A DNA stretch of 64,000 nt from Podospora pseudoanserina. Lineage: Eukaryota; Ascomycota; Sordariomycetes; Sordariales; Podosporaceae. The stretch is taken from the NCBI RefSeq assembly GCF_035222485.1, contig NC_085925.1:620001-684000 (forward strand), written 5' to 3'. How positions within the stretch are numbered: the stretch's first letter is position 1; every line of letters starts with the position of its first letter. The notes beneath the pieces were generated by a model. The model searched no databases. It saw only the letters and a list, made by a program, of their open reading frames with translations, and was not told the origin of the DNA. This document shows, piece by piece, positions 10,596 through 22,427 of this stretch. The translations under genes were made by a program, and so were the position numbers.

Positions 10596-12334
10596 CTATA
10601 TTTAAATTTATAAATATGTTTATAAATTTAAATACTAATCTTTTTTATTATTTAGGTTTTAACCGGTTTAAGTATTAACGGTAAAATTCTTTTTACTTAT
10701 TTAAATAATTAAGATTTACCTTTAATTTCTATAAATTATTTATAGCTAAGTATCTTAATTAATTAATTAAATACTTTAATTAACTTTTATTAAATCGTAA
10801 ATCTAATATCTTTTCTATATTATATTTTTATTTTTTATTTTCTACTATAGTCTATATATTAACTTTATTTACGTACGATACGGGTTTTAAAAGTAAGATA
10901 TAAAAAATATATAACCGTAAACGTATTATATTAAGTAGTTTTAATTCGAATACTATTTCCGATATCTTTCTTTTAATTTTAAATAGGCTTACTTTTTTAT
11001 AGTTTAGCTTCTTACTAAGTCTTTTAATACGTAAATTATATATAGAAAAGAATACTATATTCTTTTTTTTAAAGTAAAGTCTTTTAAGCTTTTTAGTATT
11101 ATAGTATTTCCGTATCCTTTCCCTTATAAACTTTAGTTTTTATTTAAGCTTACCGTAAAGTATACATAGTTTATTTACTTTAACCTTAGCCCTAAGTACC
11201 TTTACGTTAGGTCCTTATTATAGGTCTACCTTATATTTAAAGTTTATAAAAAACGATATAGTTTTAGTTATCTCTATTAGTAATATATTATATATTAATT
11301 ATATTATAAACAATAGTTTAACTTAATTATTTTATTCGAAATTAATATAATTCCGTAAATATTATATTACCATTTAATTAAACCGTTCCGTTTAACCGTT
11401 TATTTAAAGGTAGTAAGCCGAAAATACTTTATTTACTACCCTAAGCCTCGTTATTAACGCTCTTTAAAACTTCGATACGAATTTAATATTACGGTCCGTA
11501 ATAAACTCTTTTAATTATATATAAATTAATATAATATACTATAGTATTATATCCGTTAACTACTTTACCGATTAAGTCTTTTTATAAAGTAAAAAATATA
11601 CTTACTTCGTAAGCATATTGATTACCGTTAATATATTATTATACTTAACGCTAGTTACCGTATTTTTTAACTTTAGTAATTTAATAATAAAGTCTATTAT
11701 AATTAAACTCTATAATCGTTTTACTATTAATAATAATTTTAGAAATCCGTAAAGTTTATATCTTATAACCTTTATTTTTTTATACGTATAATATAATTAA
11801 ATAACTTCTTTAACGTCGTCTTTAATCTTTAGTTAATTAAAGTACTATGTAATTTTTTTTTATAATTTTAACGATATTTATATATCCTCCAAACTTTAAT
11901 CCGTAAATCTTTATTATTAATATCGTTTTATTATTTAGCTTTATATATACTCGATTCTTATATTATAGTTTTCCCTAATTATCTTTTTAAATACCCTATA
12001 GCTTTAACTCTTTTTATTAGTATTACTCTATAATATTATTATTTAACTTCCTTTAATATTTATTAAAAATAACCTTTTTATAATATATTATATAATACTT
12101 TATTTATAATTATAGTAAATACTTAAAAGTATTATTTAACGTCTCATTAAATAATAATAGTAACTCCCTAAGTATATCCTTATAGTAATCGGCTCGCCGG
12201 CTAAATACGTTTACCTTAAAGTTCTCCGAACCCTTTTTATAATTAATTTAAAAATTAAGTTTCAAAAGAAACTTTAATTATTATATTTATTATACGTTAA
12301 GGACCTTCGTAATAATAAAATATCGTAAATTTTA

Positions 12335-12947
12335 TGTTAAAATACAGCTTTTGTTTGTGGTTTCTACAGTGTATCTGAGCCCTGTATATTACAGGGCCTC
12401 AGAGGCAATACGATGGCTTGAATCAGCAGTGTTTAGGGACTGCGGTTACCGGAGCGGAGGCTCGGCCTCCGGAAGCAATCCGAGGTCCCAGAAGGCCGAG
12501 CGCTAAGGCCGGTGCCCTGCAGTCGTCAAACGGTAGCGGCAACGTGGCCTGTAACGTGGCCCCTAACCTTATATTTGGTTAGCGCATTTAGCGGGCGTTC
12601 GGGCCCGGGAAACGCGCGTTCAGGTCCGGGAACGGAATCACCCTCGGGGAGCAAGTAAGAGGCCGATGGCCTATAAGACCTCTGCCTCACATCCTATCCA
12701 CTGTGGTATTTTTTAGTCTACAAGGTTCAATCAATATACTGGTTCACCACACTCATCAGTGCCTCACAAGCCTATGTTACAGTGATTCTCTTCTATATAT
12801 TACAGGGCGCCGCCCCTGTAATCCTCCTTCCTTCAGTGCTACGGCAACTGTCAAATGCTGCAGTCAAAGTCTTCTTCGCTCTCAGTGTACTGCGCCGATA
12901 GCTATTTGAGCCTATATTTACAGGCCTCAATAGCACCTATTTCAACA
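12335..12947 (-). mobile_element. 613-bp LTR, minus orientation (solo) inside the gypsy element
   Basis: This is the inverted partner of 8398-9010, of equal length with the same TG...CA ends and only scattered transitions. It interrupts the AT-rich gypsy interior. Flanks TTTTA and ATATA give no clear target duplication. No internal retrotransposon sequence is attached. Confidence 0.72.
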
Positions 12948-13829
12948 ATATATTTTTTAGTAATTTCGTAATCCCTATATTAACGACCTTCTTATTTTTT
13001 TAATATTTTTCCTAACTTTTATATTCGAGCTTTTTAAGCTTTATTTATATAATAGTAATCGTATATTTATTATATTACTTTTTTAATACCGTTTATTTAA
13101 TAAGCTTTTCCTATTACGTAGGATTATTATCCTTAGCGATTTCCTTAGCAATTTCCGTAATAACCTATACTATTTACTTTTATAATACCTATATTTAAAA
13201 ATCTCTTTCTTTATATTCCGCCTTTAGTTTTTTTACTACTTTCCGTAGTTCCTATAACTTTATTTCCTTTTATTTAATATATTAATAAAAGTCTTTCCTA
13301 AAGCTTATTATTTTATTTTATTAATACCCGATACCTATAACCTTTATAACTCTCGGTTCCTTTAATACAATAATTAATACGATTTTTTTTTCTATTCGAG
13401 CCGTTTAAATACTTTATAGTCCTTTTTAAAATATTTTACTTTACCGTAATTAAAATACTTAAGGTTATTTCTATTTTAGCTCCGGCCTTACGGCCTCTAT
13501 TACTATATAGCGTCGACATTTATCGTTCCCGAGTATATAATACCAGAGTAATTAATATTAAAATACTTCCGTTTATATTTATTATTAAAATAGTTATTAT
13601 TGAAGTATCTTTTATAGTTATTACTATAAATACCTTTACTGTAGCTTTTTTTTTTCGTACGATACTTAAATTACCGATCGTCGATCCGTATAACTATAGT
13701 AATATACTTATCGATAATATTAGGCCTCGACTCTTTATATAACTTATCTTTTACCTTTTCTTTAAAGTTATAATAAAAAAACTATATTAACTTTTTATCG
13801 TTAATAGTACTATATAGGTTATTGATTTT

Positions 13830-14245
13830 AAATTAAACCGCGTAATTAACCGCTAAGCGTGTTTAGCGTAAGCTTAAAAGCCTCCTCTACGCGCGCTTTA
13901 CCTTATTATATTCCTTAAATATCTCTTTAAATTTAATTTTAAAAGTACGGTAGCTCTTAAAGTATTTTTACAATAATTTTCTCTTAATTTTTTAGCTCCT
14001 ATTTATAATAATCGTCGAGGATAGGCTCGAATTATATAAAAGCCTTATCTTTAAGCTTAGTAACCGCGAAAATTACTTTTGATTCTATGTTAGTAAACTA
14101 ATTTAAATATTAACGAAGATAGGTTTTAAATTAAATTAAAAACCCTTTAAGCTTTACCTTTCCTCCTTTATAACGCTCCGGTACTGGAAACTTAATAATT
14201 AATTTAAACGTAATCGAAATAGTAAAAATCTAGTCCCGGGTCTAC
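13830..14245 (-). pseudogene. Gag remnant of the gypsy element
   Basis: On the minus strand one frame stays readable if TAA/TAG are taken as former CAA/CAG/TGG codons. It shows PERYKGGKVKLKGFL, then a stretch ending VIFAVTKLKDKAF before a FEP motif, then FEPILDDYY. This fits the retrotransposon Gag core in which a Phe-x-Gly strand precedes an Ala-rich helix and a Trp-Phe-Glu-Pro box. Many in-frame stops make it non-functional. Confidence 0.65.
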
Positions 14246-14340
14246 TAAGTTTTATCCTCGAGTTCCTTAAAATACTTAATAACTTGCTTTACGGTAAAGG
14301 GTATAGGTCAAGTAGAAGGTCCCTCGGCGCTTAGGCTAGG

Positions 14341-14784
14341 TGTCACAGTTAACCCAACGGCAGGTCGCGCAGTATGTGGGGCGCAGGACGTCCCCAGCCA
14401 ATCATTAGGAAAGTCAGGAGACAGCCAATTGGGGCTGGCCAGAGAGTGCTATGGCGCTAAAGCCCACGAGCACTCTGCAGGATGCAAGATGCTCGGGGTG
14501 ATCGAAGGCATAGCACGACGAGCACTCTGCAGGATGCAATGTGCTAGGAGTGATCGAAGGCATAGCACGACGAGCACTTCAGGGTCTTAAGGTCTATATA
14601 TACGGAGGAACTGGCTAGTGTAGATAGACAGTTCCGCAGTATGCAATTCAAATTATATTCACGGTATCTAGTGTTTACATTGAGACATTTTATTGTGCAC
14701 TGTTTAGCTGCACCGAACCAGAATTACTTAGAAGTGCCTTCAACCAGTATCTCTTTCAGAAGTTCTGGATAGAGGTTCGTCACA
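14341..14784 (+). mobile_element. 444-bp solo LTR with perfect CTAGG target duplication
   Basis: The unit starts TGTCACAGTT and ends TTCGTCACA and is flanked by CTAGG on both sides (14336-14340, 14785-14789). Its 3' part matches the R-U5 part of the gypsy LTR at 14886-15281 (for example GGAGGAACTGGCTAG and CTGTTTAGCTGCACC), but the U3 half is unrelated. It contains a 52-bp tandem repeat (first copy from 14467, second from 14519). It is nearly free of RIP and therefore younger than its surroundings. Confidence 0.85.
14467..14578 (+). repeat. 52-bp tandem repeat in the solo LTR U3
   Basis: Two full copies starting CGAGCACTCTGCAGGATGCA and the beginning of a third at 14571 are present. Such U3 repeats often act as enhancer-like elements; this is an inference. 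Confidence 0.75.
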
Positions 14785-14885
14785 CTAGGCGGGACGCCTC
14801 TTATTTAAACGTTTTTAGATCCGGCTATAGTAGTAAAAAGACGCCTTTAATTTATCCGTAATAGAGTTAAAGTAAGTATATAACG

Positions 14886-15281
14886 TATAACAAACCCCTA
14901 TCCAGAACCTCTAAAAGGAATATTAGTTAAAGGCACTTTTAAATAATCCTAGTTTGGTACAGCTAAACAGTATATAATAATAGTTTATCTTAATCATAAT
15001 AGTCTAATACTAACGATTATAACTTATATTATATACTATGGAACTGTCTATCTACACTAGCTAGTTCCTCCGTATATATAGACTAGTGGACCGTTGACTT
15101 ACAGACGGTCTTCGGTCCGCTCCTGATTGGCCGATGCTGGACCGTGGACCGTGAGCCCCACCGCGGTCCCCGGTCCCCATCTTATTGGTCCGTTGCCCAC
15201 CTGGACCGTAAGCCCCGCTCGATCGCGCGGTCCAGTCTTGATTGGTCCCTCGTGGCCCCACTGTCTTCCAGAACCGTGACA
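14886..15281 (-). repeat. 5' LTR of the gypsy element
   Basis: The minus strand starts TGTCACGGTTCTGG. Its upstream half (about 15085-15281) is GC-rich and hardly mutated, whereas the downstream half is AT-rich. It is followed by TCTAT at 15282-15286, the target duplication partner of 9115-9119. Confidence 0.82.
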
Positions 15282-15639
15282 TCTATTAAATAATAAGGTT
15301 TTTTTAGCCGTAAGAAAGTCGCTGTTGGCTTTTATAGGCAAAGTTCCTTGGTAGGGTACTATCGATGCGGTGCTTTAGGGTAGAACGTAGAATTCCGTAC
15401 TTGTTGGACGCTTTTCGCTGGCTTATACCAGCGGCAATGTCTTTCTGGGCATTTTTAACATCCTCCTCGGTATATTTAGCCATTGGTGGGTACCTGGAGC
15501 AAAAGAAAGTAAAAGAAAAGCTTCATTTTTGGTCTCTGTGGGTGGAATATAAAGTGTGTGTTGATATCGGGGGGCTTTCGGAGGTCCAGGGTTGTGGAGG
15601 GTTAAATGTGGGTAGATGGCCTGGGTAGTGCAAACCTAC

Positions 15640-15682
15640 CTGGGCCACATCCATATGTGGTCCACTTCCTTGTCATCCAACC
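15640..15682 (-). repeat. Right terminal inverted repeat of the pogo-like element
   Basis: This matches the reverse complement of 6734-6776 with five mismatches and is followed by TA at 15683-15684. It sits about 160 bp upstream of the transposase start codon, as in Fot1-type elements. Confidence 0.9.
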
Positions 15683-15684
15683 TA

Positions 15685-16925
15685 CGTCTTAAGGGAAGAA
15701 CCTTTCTGATCTTGGTTCTGGCTGACTCTATTTGACCAGGTGAAACGCACTGCTACCTAGAAAGATGGTTAGGGGATAGTTCAACTTACTTATATAATAC
15801 ATATATCCTCCATGAGGTGTATAGCCTCTCAGAATAGACCAGGTAGTAATGATTAGGGGGTTCCACAAGAACTTTGTCTCACACATCCACACGCCTTGAT
15901 AACAGAAGTTATACCCTTGGCGATGCTCATGATTTTCTCAACACATAGACAGACCGAGAAATCCGAGCCCCCCCTGAACTAGTCAGAACCGAACATATAC
16001 TCAGCCACCTGGTATCTTTGACTTGTGTGATTTTGGAAACATTAGCAGGTGTGTTACTACAGTATACTTACTTGAGGGAGGGGGGAGCACTCTGGAGATG
16101 ACCGGCTCAGGTCAGGTGGAATCTTGTCTTGCCGGCAGAGAATATAAATCGGGGGCGTGCACTCGGATGTACCAACCGATCTTATAGATACCTTATTTCA
16201 GGGCCTGTCAAAAGTCATGACCTACAATGGCAAACTTGAGTGCGCATAGACCGTTGACTTTACGGGTTGTTTTGTAGTTCTACAAAGGCATGCCAGTCGT
16301 ATTTAGGGGTAAAAAGGGGGGTAGTGAGTGATACGGAATGGAACTGGTTGAGCATAGTCATTCAAAAGAGACTAAGTTATGTCCTAAATGATGTTACTAT
16401 GGTCTTGTCTTGTGTAATATTTGGCACGGAGACTACAGGACCAGTGCATCTTCATTTTCTTTCCGCATCTCTCTACTGCTCACATCGTGTCCAATCAGTC
16501 GGTAAATCGCTTCATGTTTGTCTATCTCTCGTATTTACTTCTTGAACAATTCACCATTCAGAGACAAACCAATACCTACGAAAAAGCTTATCACCGCAAT
16601 TTCTGTGATGCGTAGCCCTATTGGTGTTTCTACCCCATCTTGTTCCATTCGCCACGATCTATCGATATTTGGTGAGATATTCCGGTCCTGGTCTGCGGCC
16701 TGTTTCTCCCCTCCCCAAAAAATCTCAACCATATCGTGTTTCCTTCCACGATCAAGTGGTGTGGTGTCTAACGTGATAGTGATCCCAAGCCCATCACATG
16801 AAACCTGCCACACAAGAAAAGGAGGGTCAATAGAAAACCACCTGGCTACCCAAGCCTTTCAATGCACATCATCTGACACCAATTCTGCCTCCAACCCGTT
16901 TTCCTTCCATGCACCGAACAAACCA
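15685..16925. other. Intergenic region right of the transposon
   Basis: Composition returns to normal immediately after the TA duplication. No conserved frame is seen. It probably contains the 3' end of the F-box-like gene on the minus strand. Confidence 0.45.
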
Positions 16926-19644
16926 TCACCTCCACCCCAACATCCCCCCCTCCCTTCCAGCCCTCACAACCTCCAATCTCCCCCCATAATAAAAATGTGG
17001 CTCCCCCAATCTCACCTCATCCCCATTCAGCCTAGCCCTCTTCAACTCCGCTTCATACCTCTCCCTCGTTTTCCTTCTATACGCTTTGATCTCCCCTATC
17101 ACATCCCTCATCCCATTCATCAGCTCCCTCTTCTGCGGCCTTCTTTTTCCTGCCGCAGTAGTGTCTCCCCTCGTAACAATCGCCTGCCATGCAGCGCCCC
17201 AGATGAACTCACCTTCTGGAACACCTGCCAGGACATGACACGGGCTGGCAGGCACCGCATCAGCACACAGACGCCTGTCGAGGATGTTGCGCATGTATGC
17301 CTCGACTGCAGAGGAAACTTCTTGATGCTCGTGTTGTGGAGTGTCTTCAGTTGAATCGTAAAAAGGAGGTGGTGGACCTGTCCAGATGGGGACGGTATAT
17401 TCCGTTCCATTCCAGTTGCCTCTGCTGCTGCGTTGTTCTGGTCCAGTCGTCAGTCGGCCCGACTGTCCCTCGTTGCCCCAATTCACAATGGGCTCGGACC
17501 TGTCGCCGGTGCGGGGAAGATGTAAGAGGGTGGAGGGAGAATGTCTCTGGGTCTGACTCTGATTTGACACGGTTTGATCCGGAACAGCCCTGTGATCGTC
17601 GGCTGCTGGACCCGCCACCACCGACGTGAGAGGCGTGGTGTCTGTGTTTGTTGTGTCTATGTTTGACGAAGAAACCTCAGCAGGAGAAGAAGAATCGAAT
17701 GAAAAGTCAGAAAATCGAGAATCGTCAAAGAAACTAAATTCCTTGGCCGCCGTTGTTTTTTCAGCGACATATTTCTTTTGATTCTTCTCTTCTCCATCTT
17801 CTTCACCGTCCTCAAGCAATTCCTCCTTAACATCATGATCAAACTCCAGTCGGATATGCCTCAGACCGACCACAGTGGCAGGGCCGCGGCGGCTCTTACC
17901 TAGAGTCCTGTTCATGTCTTGAATTGCCCGCTCCTGCATCGAGGCGAGCTTCAGGAGCTCTATCAGCCTGTAAATCAGGGGGCCGGTCGACCACCTCGGG
18001 ATATGTGTCAAGGTCAGGAGCCGTAGCCGGGGATTCATATCTGGCCGGAACGCTTGCGGGTACGCCATCTCGGCCCGTGGAAGCAGGAACGTTTCGGCCA
18101 GCCACAGGTTTTCCATGGTTGACAGCCCACCTCCATCACGGCCTTTCAGAGACAAGAGCTGTGTAACGAGGGAGTGGTGGATGCGCAAGACCTGTAGGTT
18201 TGACGAAAGCACGGGGCGGAAGGCGTGCGCTGCTCCGAGCAGACCTGAGACATGGATGCTGGACGGCAGCCAGTCCGGCCTCGCAGCCTCGTGAATTTCG
18301 TAGACCATGCTATCACAATCGAGATGCTGTAGTTGCCCGGGGGATGCCATGATCAGCCTAACCAAGCCGTTGGCGGTTATGCTGTTACCGCCGAGATACA
18401 AGTGAGTAATGCCATTATGACTTTGACAGACACCTAGATCGTGGAGGCTTTCCCGTCTTGGTGAAGAAGCTCCAGGAGTGCCTGAAAATGATCTTCTAAT
18501 CTCGTCCTCCGAATCATCCTGTACTTTGGTTCGGCCGTTCAGACGTGTACGGACACCCTCCTGAGGAGTGTATTCAACAAGGCGAGTGTAGTTAGGGGCA
18601 TCAACCAGATAGCGGTCGGCATGGCTAAAGGTGGCACTCCAGTGAGACTCTCTAATCAGGCAAAACTGACCAAAGAGAGGCGTGCCCTTGCCGGGGATGA
18701 TCTCCAGTCTACCTTCAACATCATAATGACTGTCGGTCCGCAAACTTTCGGCAGGAAAGGCGAAAATATGCAAGTCATTGAGCACAGCATCTGTTAGTTG
18801 ATTTTGGCTCAGGTCCAAGCTCCAAAGCTGCTGTTTGAATGTTCTCAACAGCAGGGCGGCCGTTGAGTCGCCCATCTCCCTTGCACCTACCTTGAGGACA
18901 CGGAGGTGAGGATGCCTCTCCGGGCCGAATCTCTGTTGCTCCAGCGGCTTCCTGAGAGAGCCGGCCATGTTGGACACATCCAGGTACACAAGATGGTGCA
19001 GATAAGGCGACGAAAAGAAGGCGGTCGGTATCTTGACTTGGCATTGCGGTATGCTGAGCATCAATGGCCCCTCTGCATTGCTGGCATCATGGTCCGTATC
19101 GGGAGTAGTCGCCACCGCCAGGTCATCTGCCTCCACATCCCAGTGCCTATTCAGCAGAATGCAACGAAGTTGAGGGAATGTGACCGGCACAGCCTGTAGA
19201 TAGGCCGAGAGCGATCTGCTCAGCGAATACAGCGAAAGCTCAGAGGTTCCGGCCTCTACCCGGCGGAGGTCTAGACAAGTAACGAGGAGACCAGTGGCCT
19301 GGCGGACACATCGCATATGCTCCATGAAGCGGTAGAACCACTCGATATCTGCCACGGCGGTTGTCAACAGCAGACAGACGGCAAAGACAGCAGCAGAGCG
19401 GAGTTCACGGACCAATGTCTCGGTTGACAGGCCTGCCGGCGGAGGTGAAGGCTGTTGCCAAAGGGTCATTCCAGAGACGCGGCGCTAGATGGCGATAGAA
19501 ACGCCTGTTGACGAGGCAGAGACGCGCATATTCTCGGATAGGCACGTAGGGTGCGATAAGCTCGACCCAGTCCAGACGCCGCGTAGCCTCCTGGTAGGAT
19601 GGCAGGTCTGTGTCTGCTGCCATGCGGGTGATGCTGTCCATCAC
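16926..19644 (-). CDS. F-box-like protein of unknown target
   Basis: Exon 1 (19644-19413) encodes DWVELIAPYVPIREYARLCL followed by a NRRFYRHLAPRLW segment, the look of a fungal F-box (hydrophobic helix, then L-x-x-V-N-R-x-F-y). A 64-nt intron (19412-19349, GTCCGT...GGCAG) joins it in phase 1 to exon 2 (19348-16926), giving 884 aa. The long second exon has leucine-rich stretches (LRCILL, LRVLKV, LWSLDLSQNQLTD, ITHLYLGGNSIT) suggesting degenerate leucine-rich repeats, then a disordered Ser/Thr-rich part and a charged C-terminus with HFYYGG. F-box proteins recruit substrates to SCF ubiquitin ligases; no target can be inferred. Two other ATGs (19641, 19623) could be the start. Confidence 0.7.
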
Positions 19645-21346
19645 TAGCTCTCATGCAGGCGATCGTGGATGGCAGCGGGTGTTGGAGGACACTGGGACCG
19701 GGTCGGTCTCTTTTGCAAGTCAACCTCCTCTCAACAGGCGAGATCGGCGGCACGCGCAAGAAGTGGGCTGGCTGAGGGTTGGGTCTGGTGGCCCATCGTA
19801 CTGTGTGAGTTGGTGTGCATTGAGAGGCTTGAATGAGGTTAGTTGATGTGAGAGATCATTCCAATTGACAAGCCAAGCTGGGCACGCCCGGGAACGGAAC
19901 CCGAGAGGTCCAGGGCAGCCAGGCGATTTCGTAAGCAGTGGGATAGCGCTAACTTGAGATGGCGGCCCGTTGTAACCCTGGGGTTACAGGGCTTCGACAA
20001 CCCCAAAACCCTGAGCCCCCGTTCATCCAAGGATTTTCACAAGGATCTCGATAACCTCCATCAGGGTCTGATTCACGACTTACAGCACATTCACACGTGT
20101 AGGAAGCACATTCATCGATCTTCATCTTCCAATATCGATTAGAATCCCACCCTGAATCCCATCGAAAATTACCCCATCCCTTGCGATTTTCTGTTTGTGA
20201 CGAGAAAAAGCAATCTCAAACCAAACCAGGGTTTAAGTCTGATCTTTGCCTCTCAACCACTTTCCCGGACTTAACCCTCCGTGTGTGCCATCTCAATGTC
20301 TTTCCATGTGTGTATCAACTCTACAGTTTGCAACCTCGGCTTGATTTGACAGGAGCCTATGAGAAGAAAAACTTATGTGTGAAGCCGTTTTAGGCACACG
20401 ATCTGTGACATGACGAGTGCCCAGGAGCGTGGCTGACGGAGGTAAGTCCACCTCCCCTTCTGAGTTCAGATTAAATACTAGAGGCACACATGAGGTGCCA
20501 GCATCCGGGTAGCCCTGTGAGCCCCCCGCTGATGAACACCTTCTGGCGCTATGTCGCTGAATTATCGTGATATTTCCCAATCTATCTCTCTTACCGAACC
20601 TGCTCACCGAGGTATGTGATTCCCTCTACAGTACTCCCAAAAGTCAAGATCCTCATCTATCTCGCCCAAAACAGCGAGAAATCTCCAAAAGAAAGACAGA
20701 TAACGGCGCCGAGGTGCATGAGGCTGTATGCACCTGCCAAGGCAGAGCAGCATATGTGTCTCAGCACCAATTTTCCCCCATCAATCCAAGAAGAAACGAA
20801 ACATGCCAATTTTCCAATTCCCATATTCATTCTCCTGTGTAACCTCCTCACCCAAGGTACCGCCGAAAGGTGACAGGAGGTTCTACAATCCTCACCTAGC
20901 GTCTCCTCAAACTGAGCTGCATGGTAGATCCTCTTTGACACTCTCCCAAAACGTCAAGATCATCGCCATCACACCACCTTTTTTCAAAACGCACACACAC
21001 CAACCCTTTTTCTATCACTGTTCTTCTCCCCGCAAGATCTATTGTCACACTCAGTCAGTCAGTCATACAACACAAACCGTTACAATGTCACCCACCCTTC
21101 CCAGCAGGAAAAAAACCTCCTTCGCTTCCAGAGTTCCTGTCAGTGATGGAAAGGGTGTGACAAGAAAAAAAAAAGAAAAAAGCATGGCGTCGCAATGATA
21201 GACACAAACAACTCAATCGTTTTCCTATTGGATACCGACCACAGCTTTAGCGCAAGTGCCATCGTTGTCTGAGCGAGCAATGTAATTAATCTTCTATTAC
21301 AACCACAAAAGAAAGTCATGATCTATTGGTATGCACCCATGGTCTG

Positions 21347-21430
<84 letters not shown>

Positions 21431-22427
21431 CAGTTGCGTAGGAGTCTCTCAACTAGTGGATTTCCCATAGAAAAATTCCCTGACTGCCAACTCTCTCAAA
21501 GCTAGTATCACTAACAGACGAGTATGTGACCTGTCAGTTTAACATTCTCCACAGTCTTGTTCGTCAGTCTCCAAGTGAGTCTTTGGACCTTGAATCGGAG
21601 GCAGGAGCACAGTAGCAACACAATTGTTTGAAGTCAAAATATACTGTCCCTTGTCTCAGAAACAAAAAAAAAAATCATTTGAGACGCCTCGCCCCATGCC
21701 AGATCTCAGACACACAAGAAACACAAGAAGTCGTTGGCTCAAATCAACTTTCTCCTCTTGCTGCTGATCGCTTCCTGTCGGTCAGTCACAAACAGACACG
21801 AGTTCAACGCCTTTCTTGTCAGGGTCTAAGTCGGTGTGTAGTCTCGCCTTTGTCGAGAAGCAGACCACACCCAAAGTGGTATCAAAATGCTTCCGAGTGC
21901 ATCAAGGTCAGTTGTCAAACAACAGTTTCATCGCAGTGAAGTGTGAGAGAGAGAGATGTGTATGCTATGTGAATTATATTAATTTCTTTTTTAGCTTCAC
22001 TAGCTAGGCAATAGCATCATACATTATCCCCTTCCCCCCTCCCATTTGTGAGTGAAGCTAAACCACCACAATACTGTTTTTCTTTTGCCATCCCCTGTTT
22101 CCACACACCCATCCATCCACACATCATCGTCATCATCCGTAGAATATCAAGTAGTTGTTACATGACCAAAAGAAAAGAGATACTTCTCATATGGTCCCTC
22201 CCACCCACCCCATCACCGCCCAAAGTCGGTTTTCCGTCACACATTTGTTGCCAACGACGACGCCCCCCAACCCCCCCAGCCATATCCAAAAACTCCAAAT
22301 GCCCAAGAATAAACAACAAGAATGAAAAAGAAAATGAAAAAAAGGAGCGCGCACAAAAATGTGATACATATACACCACCACTGCCCTCCCACCCAATGCT
22401 TTTTTTGCCCTTGTTGTTGTTGTTGTT
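19645..22427. other. Intergenic region with long CAA microsatellite
   Basis: No conserved coding sequence is seen on either strand. It contains the promoter of the F-box-like gene at its left end and the 3' flank of the C2H2 gene at its right end. A short imperfect repeat (CTCCCAAAA-GTCAAGAT) occurs near 20632 and 20942. Confidence 0.45.
21347..21430 (+). repeat. (CAA)n microsatellite
   Basis: About 28 uninterrupted CAA units in non-coding DNA. Confidence 0.97.

Larger units (their letters stand above)
9120..15281 (-). mobile_element. RIP-degraded Ty3/gypsy LTR retrotransposon
   Basis: Two LTRs in the same (minus) orientation lie at 9120-9522 (3' LTR) and 14886-15281 (5' LTR). They are flanked by TTTAT (9115-9119) and TCTAT (15282-15286), a 5-bp target duplication with a single C-to-T change. 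A Gag-like frame is readable on the minus strand near the 5' LTR. A polypurine tract is visible on the minus strand just inside the 3' LTR (complement of 9528-9540). The interior is so AT-rich and stop-laden that pol cannot be read by eye. The element inserted into the transposase gene and was itself later entered by two solo LTRs. Confidence 0.8.
6888..15483 (-). pseudogene. RIP-degraded pogo/Fot1 transposase (psq-HTH plus DDE domain)
   Basis: The N-terminus (15483 down to about 15287) reads MAKYTEEDVKNAQKDIAAG then ISQRKASNKYGI, a psq-type helix-turn-helix. The next piece (9114-9011) keeps an LPPI stretch equivalent to the family's LPPTHAQ. Piece 8397-8218 has SIYIK and GVIFKG, the segment before the second catalytic residue. 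Piece 7816-6888 carries a LICDGHSSH-equivalent in which the Asp codon now reads Asn (7674-7676), then RGIGLWLIRKRK and a basic tail. In-frame stops are TAA/TAG, matching former CAA/CAG/TGG codons. About 130 residues around the first catalytic Asp appear to be missing beside the LTR at 8398-9010. Three insertions split the gene. It is certainly non-functional. Confidence 0.82.
6734..15682 (-). mobile_element. pogo/Fot1-type DNA transposon carrying nested insertions
   Basis: The element is bounded by 43-bp terminal inverted repeats (6734-6776 and 15640-15682, 38 of 43 positions identical by eye) that start GGTTGGATGAC, and it is flanked by TA on both sides (6732-6733, 15683-15684), the target duplication of the Tc1/mariner/pogo superfamily. 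A degraded transposase on the minus strand begins near the right repeat (start codon 15481-15483) and ends near the left one (6888). The native element would be about 2 kb. Its present 8.9 kb is due to at least three later insertions listed separately. Most of the interior is extremely AT-rich with stop codons of TAA/TAG type, as expected from RIP. Confidence 0.88.

Noticed and set aside
15061-15341. Two short minus-strand frames in the right LTR
   Set aside because: They cross the LTR/transposase junction and arise from the GC-rich U3; no protein motif.
16518-17354. 278-codon plus-strand frame overlapping the F-box-like gene
   Set aside because: Composition is that of low-complexity Pro/Ser antisense sequence, and the overlapping minus-strand frame is continuous over 2.4 kb.
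20632-20980. Imperfect repeat around CTCCCAAAA-GTCAAGAT as a regulatory or mobile unit
   Set aside because: Similarity is limited to about 30 bp with gaps and no boundaries; too weak for a feature.
21347-21430. CAA array considered as a CRISPR or telomere-like array
   Set aside because: It is a simple trinucleotide microsatellite without spacers; telomere repeats would be TTAGGG-type.
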